Shown here in pieces: positions 1 through 5,825 of a stretch of 6,092 nucleotides of DNA; the stretch's first letter is position 1, and the number at the start of each line of letters is the position of its first letter. A program made the position numbers and the translations under genes. The DNA is from Blastocatellia bacterium (GTDB lineage: Bacteria; Acidobacteriota; Blastocatellia; Pyrinomonadales; Pyrinomonadaceae): the NCBI GenBank assembly GCA_003488005.1, contig DNND01000062.1:1134-7225 (forward strand), written 5' to 3'. The notes under the pieces were generated by a model. The model was given only the letters and a program-made list of their open reading frames with translations, did not search any database and was not told where the DNA came from.

Positions 1-2230
1 TAAAATCGTCAGGAAAGGTTTGCGCCCATTGCGAGAGAACACCACATGTTTTCTCCTGTTCTCCGGTTGCGAGATCGTAATAGACGTCCTCTGCATGGAA
101 CCGGGCTCGTTCGGTCATGCGAGAGCGGAGCTCGTAGGCTTTCTTTGCAGAGGCTACAGCGAAGGCCTGTTTACCGAGAGCACTATGTGCAAACGCGAGA
201 GCGACATGTGCCAACGTGAAGTCTGGATCTACCTCGATGGCACGCTGGTAATACGGAACAGCACCAGAGACGTCCCCTGTTAGATGGTGTCTATAGCCAT
301 CAGTCAGCAGTTGCAAGGCCTCCGGAGACGCACTCGTCGCCTCGTCTAACGGCTTGTTGAACCTGGCAACCGAAGCATCTGGTTCGCCCAGCTTGGCGCG
401 CAGTTGAGCTGCGGAGACGCCCAGCACATGCACGACCAGGGTTCGACTTGGAACGTCATTCAAGACTTGCGCGATGGTCTTTCCCGATTGACAGTTGATT
501 CCGTCTAGCTCGATATGGAAGCCGTTACCCGCTTCCGCGATAGAACCAGCTATCACCATTTTGCTGTTCGACCGAACGCAAACTTCAGTTGCGGTCTGCG
601 GTGTCATCTTCGTTGGATCCTCAGAAAGGTGGAGCGTCCTTAGAGCCTCGCCGACTTTGTTTGCGGCCAGGACATTGAGATAGGGCGTCTGCTCCAGGCC
701 GGTACGCAATGAGGTGTATAAAGCGTCGTTGAATACGGGATCTCCGGTTTGATTGCTGACGGCGAGGACAATCGTGTCACTGGGGGAAAGCGTCACCTTG
801 TTGCGGAAACGCAGATAGATCCAGGTTCCTGAAGCTACCAGCAGGAGCAGCGCGGCTACCGCAAGCCATCTTAGCGGTCGGCGTCGTGCCTGCTGCGTCT
901 CGCTCCTGACTCGCTCAAGATCGTCACGCATCTGGGCAGCAGACTGGTAGCGTCGCGACCGGTCCTTCTCCAGCGCTTTGGTGATGATGGCGTCCAGTTC
1001 GCGCGGGACGGCGGAGTTCAGATCGTGCGCTGGGTTTGGGGTCTGGTTGAGAATCGCATCCTGGACCACAGCCGCCGTTTCGCCGGTGAAGGCACGTCGG
1101 CCAGCCGCCATTTCGTATATGACCAGCCCAAAGGAAAAAAGGTCGGTGCGGGCGTCCAACTTTTCCTTGCGTAACTGTTCCGGAGACATATAGCCGGCCG
1201 TGCCCGGCGTCGTTCCGGGGCGCGTTAAAGCTGGGGAGATCCGCTCGATGCTTTCAGCGGTGCTATCAGTGGTGATTTGTTCGTTATCCAGCAAGGGCTC
1301 AATGTTTGATGTCCCTATGTCCCTTTCGGCAACTTCTTCACTCTCCGCCAATTTCGCCAATCCAAAGTCGAGAATCTTCACATGGCCTTGCTTCGTCAGA
1401 AAAATGTTTCCCGGCTTGATGTCACGATGAATGATCTCCTTATCGTGAGCAGCTTGTAACCCGTTGCAAATTTGAATCGCTATATCCAACAGTGTATCGA
1501 GCAAGATTTCCTTTGGCGCCGAGCTATCTATGCGATGAAGCAGAGTGTCTCCTTCAAGTAGCTCCATAGCGATGAAAGGCTGGCCTTCATACTCTTCAAC
1601 TCCGTAGATCGTGCAGATGTTGGGATGATTCAGCGCTGAGGCTGTTTGCGCCTCACGCTCAAAGCGCCGGAGAGCAACCGGATCACTGGCCAGCTCTTCA
1701 GGGAGAAACTTAAGCGCCACGCGCCGGCCCAACTTGAGGTCTTCTGCCTCGAAGACCATTCCCATGCCGCCACCGCCTATGATTCTAAGTACGCGATAAT
1801 GGGAAACTTTCTTACCGATGAGCGCGGCAGCTCCGGCTGGAGGTTGTACGATGGGAGTCTCCGGGCGATGGACTTCTGTTGTCGTTTCCAGAAACTCAAC
1901 AGCTACAGCTAGTCGATACCCGCGCCGCGCCAAGGTCTCGATGTAGGTGGGGTTGCTTGCTGAATCACCCAGCGCTTTCCGAAGAATCCCGATGGCAACG
2001 TTGATGCTATGGTCGAAGTCTACAATCGTGCTATTGGGCCAGAGCTTTCGTCTGATTTCCTCGCGGGTTACGATCGTGCCGCCCCGCTCAATCAGCATTC
2101 GCAGAACTTGGAATGGCTGCTCTCTGAGCAGGACCTTCTGATCTCGATCAACCGCCGAAGACAGCTCACCCGTCTTGAGATCAAGCTCAAAGTCTCCGAT
2201 TCGCACGCGACCTGATAATGGGCGTTCCAT
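1..2230 (-). CDS. Winged-helix / Ser-Thr protein kinase / TPR fusion, membrane-anchored (3' end outside window)
   Basis: Translating the minus strand from the ATG at 2230-2228 gives 743 codons with no stop, running off the left edge. Residues ~8-112 are an OmpR/CadC-type winged helix (LWP near 63-65; IETLARRGYRL at 97-107). Residues ~145-440 are a Hanks-type kinase: glycine loop GGGGMGMVF 152-160, VALK with Lys174, Glu193 in the C-helix, HRDIKPGN 268-275, DFG 288-290, GTAGYMSPEQ 343-352 and DLFSFG 363-368. All catalytic residues are present, so it should be an active kinase. A Lys/Arg-rich stop-transfer region precedes one membrane helix (~455-473). The remainder (~484-600) resembles the TolB-like region common behind such kinases, followed by TPR-like helices (~636-700). 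The expected topology is DNA-binding and kinase domains in the cytoplasm and the C-terminal region outside. The activation segment is unusually long. No clear Shine-Dalgarno precedes the ATG. The start is supported by the winged helix beginning at once. Family and architecture are confident; target and signal are unknown. Confidence 0.93.
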   Translation of the reverse strand, partial: MERPLSGRVRIGDFELDLKTGELSSAVDRDQKVLLREQPFQVLRMLIERGGTIVTREEIRRKLWPNSTIVDFDHSINVAIGILRKALGDSASNPTYIETLARRGYRLAVAVEFLETTTEVHRPETPIVQPPAGAAALIGKKVSHYRVLRIIGGGGMGMVFEAEDLKLGRRVALKFLPEELASDPVALRRFEREAQTASALNHPNICTIYGVEEYEGQPFIAMELLEGDTLLHRIDSSAPKEILLDTLLDIAIQICNGLQAAHDKEIIHRDIKPGNIFLTKQGHVKILDFGLAKLAESEEVAERDIGTSNIEPLLDNEQITTDSTAESIERISPALTRPGTTPGTAGYMSPEQLRKEKLDARTDLFSFGLVIYEMAAGRRAFTGETAAVVQDAILNQTPNPAHDLNSAVPRELDAIITKALEKDRSRRYQSAAQMRDDLERVRSETQQARRRPLRWLAVAALLLLVASGTWIYLRFRNKVTLSPSDTIVLAVSNQTGDPVFNDALYTSLRTGLEQTPYLNVLAANKVGEALRTLHLSEDPTKMTPQTATEVCVRSNSKMVIAGSIAEAGNGFHIELDGINCQSGKTIAQVLNDVPSRTLVVHVLGVSAAQLRAKLGEPDASVARFNKPLDEATSASPEALQLLTDGYRHHLTGDVSGAVPYYQRAIEVDPDFTLAHVALAFAHSALGKQAFAVASAKKAYELRSRMTERARFHAEDVYYDLATGEQEKTCGVLSQWAQTFPDDF

Positions 2231-2284
2231 AGGTGTTGTCGAAATTGCAAAGTGTACTACTTGTGCAGCTTGGTTAGAAGGACC

Positions 2285-2298
2285 CCAGAATTACAGCA
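2285..2298. repeat. 14-bp direct repeat, left copy (candidate target-site duplication)
   Basis: CCAGAATTACAGCA at 2285-2298 is repeated exactly, in the same orientation, at 2539-2552. The two copies directly bracket the palindromic element: the left inverted arm begins within one base of this copy. Position and exact identity suggest a duplication made on insertion, although 14 bp is longer than most transposase-made duplications. It could also be a conserved outer part of the repeat family. Confidence 0.7.
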
Positions 2299-2326
2299 GT
2301 GGGGCAATTTTGTGGTGCTTGTCATC

Positions 2327-2371
2327 GTCGCGGAGCGACGGCTGACTTTAGCCCGGCCTTTCAAGGCCGGG
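2327..2371. repeat. 45-nt perfect inverted repeat, left arm
   Basis: The arm is a perfect reverse complement of 2467-2511. It is itself modular: a near-palindrome GTCGCGGAGCGAC at 2327-2339, then a spacer, then the short hairpin CCCGGCCTTTCAAGGCCGGG at 2352-2371. Each arm can therefore form its own small hairpins as well as pair with the other arm. This modular hairpin layout is typical of dispersed REP-like repeats. Confidence 0.9.
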
Positions 2372-2391
2372 ATCAGATCGTGGATTGCTCC

Positions 2392-2445
2392 CGTCGCGTA
2401 GCGACGATTGAAAAACCCTCTAGTCTCAGGCGTCGCTACGCGACG
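2392..2445. repeat. Nested inner inverted repeat pair (15-nt arms)
   Basis: CGTCGCGTAGCGACG at 2392-2406 is the exact reverse complement of CGTCGCTACGCGACG at 2431-2445. Each arm is itself nearly palindromic around its central three bases. The core resembles the GTCGCGGAGCGAC module of the outer arms, with TA in place of GA, so the element seems built from a repeated GTCGC-N3-GCGAC unit. The loop at the centre is 24 nt. Confidence 0.85.
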
Positions 2446-2466
2446 CGAACGGATTCGTCCACTGTT

Positions 2467-2511
2467 CCCGGCCTTGAAAGGCCGGGCTAAAGTCAGCCGT
2501 CGCTCCGCGAC
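2467..2511. repeat. 45-nt perfect inverted repeat, right arm
   Basis: Perfect reverse complement of 2327-2371 with no mismatches, separated from it by 95 bp. Perfect identity in non-coding DNA implies either recent formation or a constraint that keeps the arms paired, such as gene conversion or hairpin function. Confidence 0.9.
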
Positions 2512-2538
2512 GAAGAGCACCACACAATTACCCCACTA

Positions 2539-2552
2539 CCAGAATTACAGCA
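2539..2552. repeat. 14-bp direct repeat, right copy (candidate target-site duplication)
   Basis: This is the exact second copy of CCAGAATTACAGCA, starting one to two bases after the right inverted arm ends at 2537. Removing the element and one copy would rejoin an intergenic region of about 177 bp between the two divergent genes. Confidence 0.7.
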
Positions 2553-2650
2553 AATGACTACAAAATGACCCGTAGTGCATTTACTCGCTGATGGCGGGAG
2601 GCGTAAAAGTTGATTTGAAAGAAATGCGAGGCAAGAGGCAGTAGTTATCC

Positions 2651-2656
2651 AGGAGG
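2651..2656 (+). promoter_or_regulatory. Ribosome binding site of the sigma-54 activator gene
   Basis: A full AGGAGG stands five bases before the ATG at 2662. An in-frame TGA at 2611-2613 with no start codon in between fixes this ATG as the first possible start. Confidence 0.85.
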
Positions 2657-2661
2657 TTGAA

Positions 2662-3753
2662 ATGACCTTTAGTATTTTGTCCGATCCGCAGCCGCTCTCC
2701 GAAGGTTTGCCCACGAGTTCAGGAGTCGCGAACTTGAAAGCGGATCAGCAGCTGTCAATTTCCGAAGACATGGCAGGTATTGCCGACTTCGCTGGAATCG
2801 TTGGTCGGAGTTCGGCACTGCGGCAAGTCCTGCACCTTGTGGAAATGGTAGCCGCCAGCGACGCCACCGTACTCTTGCTGGGCGAGACCGGCACGGGCAA
2901 GGAGCTGATCGCCCGCGCCATTCACGAACGCAGCCGGCGTCAGAAGGAGGCGTTTCTCACTCTCAACTGCGCCGCGATTCCCAGTTTGCTGTTTGAGAGT
3001 GAACTCTTTGGACATGAACGCGGGGCTTTCACCGGGGCGTATATGCAGAAGGTAGGCCGGTTCGAGTTGGCTGATCGAGGTACTCTGTTCCTCGACGAGG
3101 TAGGTGAAATGCCACTTGAACTGCAGCCGAAACTTTTGCGCACCTTGCAGGAGCGTACGTACGAGAGAGTAGGTAGCGCGCGGACCAGGAAAGTTAACGT
3201 GCGACTGGTGGCAGCGACTAATTGCGATCTGGAAGAGATGATGTCGGAGAGGCAATTCCGGAGTGATCTTTACTATCGATTGAACGTGTTCCCGATCCGT
3301 ATTCCACCGTTGCGCGAACGTCGTGCAGACATTCCATTGCTGGTACAACACTTCACGCAGAAGTACGCTCGCACAATGGGAAAACGAATCGACGCAGTGC
3401 CGGCGACGACGATGCAGAAGCTGGATCGTTGGTGCTGGCCGGGGAATGTGCGTGAGTTAGAGAATCTTGTAGAGCGGTCAGTGATCCTGACAAATGGCAA
3501 CACGCTCGCGGTTTCTTTACCAGAAAAGGGGAACGGAGCGATAGATGCGGCGGAAGTCGTCGGTAACTTCGAGGAGCAAGAGAGAATTGTTAATACTCTC
3601 AAGGAAACCAAAGGACGGGTGAGTGGTCCCAATGGAGCAGCATCCCGATTGGGTGTGAAACGAAGCACATTGCTCGACCGCATGAAGAGACTCGGCATTG
3701 ATGCGCGAGAGGTCAGGAGTAATCTTATGTATTCAGAGGTTGCGGCGAATTGA
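2662..3753 (+). CDS. Sigma-54-dependent transcriptional activator (AAA+ / Fis-type HTH), no sensor domain
   Basis: This 363-residue bacterial enhancer-binding protein should use ATP hydrolysis to open promoters held by sigma-54 RNA polymerase. Visible motifs: Walker A GETGTGKE (74-81), the sigma-54 contact loop GAFTGA (121-126), Walker B TLFLDEVGEM (141-150), ATN sensor I (185-187), arginine-finger region FRSDLYYRLNVFP (199-211) and sensor II WPGNVREL (259-266). A Fis-like helix-turn-helix occupies ~304-346 (RLGVKRSTLLDRMKRLGI at 329-346), close in style to FhlA-type regulators. Only ~45 poorly conserved residues precede the AAA+ domain, so there is no room for a receiver, GAF or PAS domain. 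The start is secured by a strong ribosome binding site and an upstream in-frame stop. The stop lies 31 bp before the DsbA-like gene, which suggests co-transcription. By position it may control the downstream redox/cydAB genes, but its targets are not shown by the sequence. Confidence 0.95.
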   Translation: MTFSILSDPQPLSEGLPTSSGVANLKADQQLSISEDMAGIADFAGIVGRSSALRQVLHLVEMVAASDATVLLLGETGTGKELIARAIHERSRRQKEAFLTLNCAAIPSLLFESELFGHERGAFTGAYMQKVGRFELADRGTLFLDEVGEMPLELQPKLLRTLQERTYERVGSARTRKVNVRLVAATNCDLEEMMSERQFRSDLYYRLNVFPIRIPPLRERRADIPLLVQHFTQKYARTMGKRIDAVPATTMQKLDRWCWPGNVRELENLVERSVILTNGNTLAVSLPEKGNGAIDAAEVVGNFEEQERIVNTLKETKGRVSGPNGAASRLGVKRSTLLDRMKRLGIDAREVRSNLMYSEVAAN

Positions 3754-3784
3754 ATGTCGTTTCTTTTTGCGGTGAGGTCTTGAG

Positions 3785-4330
3785 ATGAGTCAAACAGATT
3801 CGATCATGCTGGCCGTGCCGGTGAATGAGAGCGACCACGTGAGGGGCCCAACCAACGCGTCGGTTACGGTCGTCAATTATGGCGACTACCAGTGTCCAGG
3901 CTGCCAAAGCACGCATCGTTCGACCGAGAAGATGGCTCGTGAACTGCTGGACAGGGTGCGTCTGGTTCATCGACATTTCCCACTCGTGAAAAACCATCCG
4001 CGTGCGCTGCGTGCAGCCGAAGCAGCGGAGGCCGCTGCCGCTCAAGGCAAGTTCTGGGAGATGCACCGCCTTCTTTATCTCCGTCCTAACAAACTCGGGG
4101 ATCGTGACCTTCGTAGGTACGGCAAAGAGGTTGGGCTTGAGCTTGAAAGATTTGATCGGGAGATGGCCAGCGGCATCTATGCCGATCAAATATTGAAGGA
4201 TTTCTATTTCAGCCTGAACCACGGGATCACAGGCACGCCTACTACCTTTATCAATGGTGTGCGTTATGCGATGAGCGCCGTGGAATTGGTAATGGCGGTA
4301 AAGGCCTGTCTTAATGAGCGAGAGGGTTAA
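3785..4330 (+). CDS. DsbA-like thioredoxin-fold oxidoreductase (CPGC), cytoplasmic
   Basis: The 181-residue product has a DsbA/thioredoxin-4-type fold: a strand leading into the redox motif CPGC (Cys37-Cys40) in VVNYGDYQCPGC, a helical insertion (~70-140), and the cis-proline segment GITGTPTTFING (147-158, Pro152) that packs on the active site. These are the features of thiol-disulfide oxidoreductases that oxidise or isomerise cysteines. Unlike classical DsbA there is no hydrophobic signal peptide or membrane anchor: the first residues (MSQTDSIMLAVPVNESD) are polar, so it should stay in the cytoplasm. Similar signal-less domains occur free-standing or fused to NhaA-type antiporters. GGTGAGG at 3771-3777 provides a ribosome binding site at fair spacing. 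It follows the activator by 31 bp and precedes cydA by 145 bp. A third cysteine (Cys175) lies near the C-terminus. The substrate is unknown. Confidence 0.9.
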   Translation: MSQTDSIMLAVPVNESDHVRGPTNASVTVVNYGDYQCPGCQSTHRSTEKMARELLDRVRLVHRHFPLVKNHPRALRAAEAAEAAAAQGKFWEMHRLLYLRPNKLGDRDLRRYGKEVGLELERFDREMASGIYADQILKDFYFSLNHGITGTPTTFINGVRYAMSAVELVMAVKACLNEREG

Positions 4331-4475
4331 GAGTGATTTCAGGTATTCACAAGCCCCGCAGATTTGAATGCGTCTTCTGCCCGCTATAAAGTACTGGATT
4401 GTTGAATCACCGAGTTCACGCCTCCGGCTTTGACTATTTCCTGCCTTGGGTGTTCGCTGAGTCTTGGTTCCAGTC
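4331..4475 (+). other. Intergenic region upstream of cydA
   Basis: This 145-bp gap is long enough to hold a promoter for cydAB. A plus-strand scan by eye found no GG-N10-GC sigma-54 core; the nearest, at the GG of 4341-4342, has the GC one base too close. I see no FNR-type TTGAT-N4-ATCAA site. Short dyads such as GCAGA...TCTGC (4359-4381) are too weak to call a terminator. No good Shine-Dalgarno precedes the cydA ATG. Confidence 0.5.
4364..4390 (+). promoter_or_regulatory. Possible sigma-70-type promoter for cydAB
   Basis: TTGAAT at 4364-4369 and TATAAA at 4385-4390 resemble -35 and -10 boxes. The spacer is 15 bp, shorter than the usual 16-18, so the call is weak. If real, it would let cydAB be expressed separately from the activator and the DsbA-like gene. 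Confidence 0.3.
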
Positions 4476-5825
4476 ATGAACGACCTACTTGCAGCTCGGT
4501 CGCAGATGGCGATGTCACTGGCTTTTCACATCGTCTTTGCGGCAATCGGTATTGCTATGCCGCTTCTAATGATCATTGCTGAGTGGCAATGGCTGCGGAC
4601 GAAAGACGAAGTCTATCTGGCATTGGCAAAACGCTGGGCGAAGGGAACAGCAATACTGTTCGCGGTGGGCGCAGTTTCGGGAACAGTGCTCTCGTTCGAA
4701 TTGGGATTGCTGTGGCCAGGTTTCATGCGTTACGCAGGCGCGATTATCGGCATGCCATTCTCGCTCGAAGGATTCGCGTTCTTCACCGAGGCCATCTTCC
4801 TGGGCATCTACCTGTACGGGTGGAATCGCGTGCCGCCGCGAGCGCATTTGTTCGCAGGTGCGATGGTTGCCGTAAGCGGCACACTCTCGGGCGTTTTCGT
4901 CGTCATCGCGAATGCATGGATGAACACTCCCACGGGTTTCCACATCGTTAATGGCAGGCCTGTTGATATCGATCCACTTGCGGCGATGATGAATCCAGCG
5001 GCGTTCGCGCAAACGCTTCACATGACTTTGGCCGCGTATGCAGCTACGGGATTTGTCGTCGCGGGTATTCATGCGTTCATGCTGCGACGCGATGCAAACA
5101 ACCGTTTTCACAAAAGCGCGCTGGCCATCGCTCTAACGGTTGGGGGAGTGGCAGCGATTCTTCAGCCTTTGAGTGGCGATCTGCTGGCTAAGATGGTGGC
5201 GAAGAATCTCCCGGTGAAGCTCGCAGCGCTCGAGGGACAATTTGCGACCGAGAAGGGCGCGCCGCTCCGCATCGGCGGCATTCCAGATGAAGGTGCAGGT
5301 GTAACCCGGTACGCGATTCAGATTCCGTACGGGTTGAGCATACTGGCATATAACGATCCACATGCGACCGTTAAAGGCTTGACCGACTTTCCCGCAACAG
5401 AGCGTCCACCAGTTGCAATTGTGCACGTGTCGTTTCAAATCATGGTGGCGTCCGGATTGGCGATGATGGGAATCGCAGTTTGGGCGGCGTGGCGATGCTG
5501 GCAAGCCCGTCGCAAGAGAACGAAGGCATGGCTCGAATCAAGATGGTTTCTGCGTGCGCTCATCTTAGCCGCGCCGCTGGGCTTCATCGCTATCGAGACT
5601 GGCTGGGTCGTCACCGAAGTCGGCCGTCAACCTTGGATTATTTATGGCGTAATGAGGACGGCTGAAGCGGTCACGCCCGTACCAGGACTGGTTGTGCCTT
5701 TCATTACCTTCACGTTGCTATATATTTTTCTGGCCGCCATTACAGTTTGGTTGCTACTGAGACAGGTTGCAGCGAGCCCGCAAGCTTTTGGATCAGACGG
5801 ACAGGAGGTGAGGCTTGCCGCTTGA
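4476..5825 (+). CDS. cydA: Cytochrome bd-type quinol oxidase subunit I
   Basis: This membrane subunit oxidises quinol and carries the three haems of cytochrome bd, which reduces O2 to water with high affinity. From the ATG at 4476 it has 449 residues. Key positions by comparison with E. coli CydA: His18 (His19, haem ligand), Glu98 and Glu105 (Glu99/Glu107, proton path), His182 and Met323 (His186/Met393, haem b558 ligands), Lys248 and Glu253 (Lys252/Glu257, quinol site) and GRQPW at 383-387 with Glu381 before it (Glu445). The Q-loop after Glu253 is short and lacks the E. coli-type insert, which explains the length. About nine membrane helices are apparent. A TTG at 4464 would add four residues, but the family normally begins MNDLLAARSQMAMSLAFH, so the ATG is preferred although neither start has a clear Shine-Dalgarno. 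It overlaps cydB by 11 bases. No catalytic residue seems lost. Confidence 0.97.
   Translation: MNDLLAARSQMAMSLAFHIVFAAIGIAMPLLMIIAEWQWLRTKDEVYLALAKRWAKGTAILFAVGAVSGTVLSFELGLLWPGFMRYAGAIIGMPFSLEGFAFFTEAIFLGIYLYGWNRVPPRAHLFAGAMVAVSGTLSGVFVVIANAWMNTPTGFHIVNGRPVDIDPLAAMMNPAAFAQTLHMTLAAYAATGFVVAGIHAFMLRRDANNRFHKSALAIALTVGGVAAILQPLSGDLLAKMVAKNLPVKLAALEGQFATEKGAPLRIGGIPDEGAGVTRYAIQIPYGLSILAYNDPHATVKGLTDFPATERPPVAIVHVSFQIMVASGLAMMGIAVWAAWRCWQARRKRTKAWLESRWFLRALILAAPLGFIAIETGWVVTEVGRQPWIIYGVMRTAEAVTPVPGLVVPFITFTLLYIFLAAITVWLLLRQVAASPQAFGSDGQEVRLAA
5803..5808 (+). promoter_or_regulatory. Ribosome binding site of cydB, inside the end of cydA
   Basis: AGGAGG, continuing as AGGAGGTGAGG, stands six bases before a TTG at 5815. 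It lies within the last codons of cydA and decides the non-ATG start of cydB. The arrangement implies translational coupling of the two subunits. Confidence 0.8.

Larger units (their letters stand above)
2299..2538. mobile_element. MITE-like palindromic element with long terminal inverted repeats
   Basis: The two ends of this 240-bp stretch are inverted copies of each other. The outer arms (2298-2319 and 2516-2537) match at 20 of 22 positions. After a few unmatched bases, the inner arms (2327-2371 and 2467-2511) match perfectly over 45 nt. A further perfect 15-nt inverted pair lies near the centre (2392-2406 and 2431-2445). The whole unit could fold into one long hairpin. It carries no plausible coding sequence and is bounded by a perfect 14-bp direct repeat that looks like a target-site duplication. 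This fits a non-autonomous MITE or an inverted pair of REP/BIME-type repeats. Movement is an inference; the inverted repeats and flanking repeats are seen directly. Confidence 0.72.
2231..2661. other. Divergent intergenic region, largely occupied by a palindromic element
   Basis: This is a 431-bp gap between the minus-strand kinase start (2230) and the plus-strand activator start (2662). Positions 2285-2552 hold the palindromic element and its flanking direct repeats. Only 54 bp (2231-2284) remain next to the kinase and 109 bp (2553-2661) next to the activator, so each promoter must lie in these short flanks or reach into the element. I see no convincing -35/-10 pair and no GG-N10-GC sigma-54 promoter core on the plus strand in 2553-2661. 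Small ORFs here are translations of the repeat and are not genes. Confidence 0.8.

Noticed and set aside
20..2215. Several plus-strand ORFs of 62-88 codons across the kinase gene
   Set aside because: They are antisense to a continuous 743-codon reading frame with full kinase motifs and have no domains of their own.
2257..2523. 88-codon minus-strand ORF and the 63-codon plus-strand ORF at 2299-2490
   Set aside because: Both are translations of the palindromic element: Arg/Ala-rich peptides such as RRVAT and RRYAT come from the GTCGC-N3-GCGAC units on either strand. No ribosome binding site and no family resemblance.
2285..2552. CRISPR array or rho-independent terminator
   Set aside because: The repeats are inverted and nested rather than regularly spaced direct repeats with spacers. 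No hairpin is followed by a T-run, and the site lies upstream of both divergent genes, where a terminator is not expected.
2755..3698. Minus-strand ORFs of 198 and 141 codons opposite the sigma-54 activator
   Set aside because: They overlap the AAA+ motifs on the coding strand and show no domain; antisense shadows.
4464..4475. TTG start for cydA adding four residues
   Set aside because: No Shine-Dalgarno supports it and the family's conserved N-terminus begins at the ATG at 4476.
3725..4477. 250-codon minus-strand ORF opposite the DsbA-like gene
   Set aside because: It lies antisense to a gene with clear active-site motifs, has low-complexity basic composition and no recognisable domain; it is a shadow of the opposite strand.
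4566..5111. Minus-strand 181-codon and plus-strand 99- and 122-codon ORFs within cydA
   Set aside because: Out-of-frame readings of cydA with Arg/Cys/His-rich composition; cydA is certain from its haem-ligand residues.
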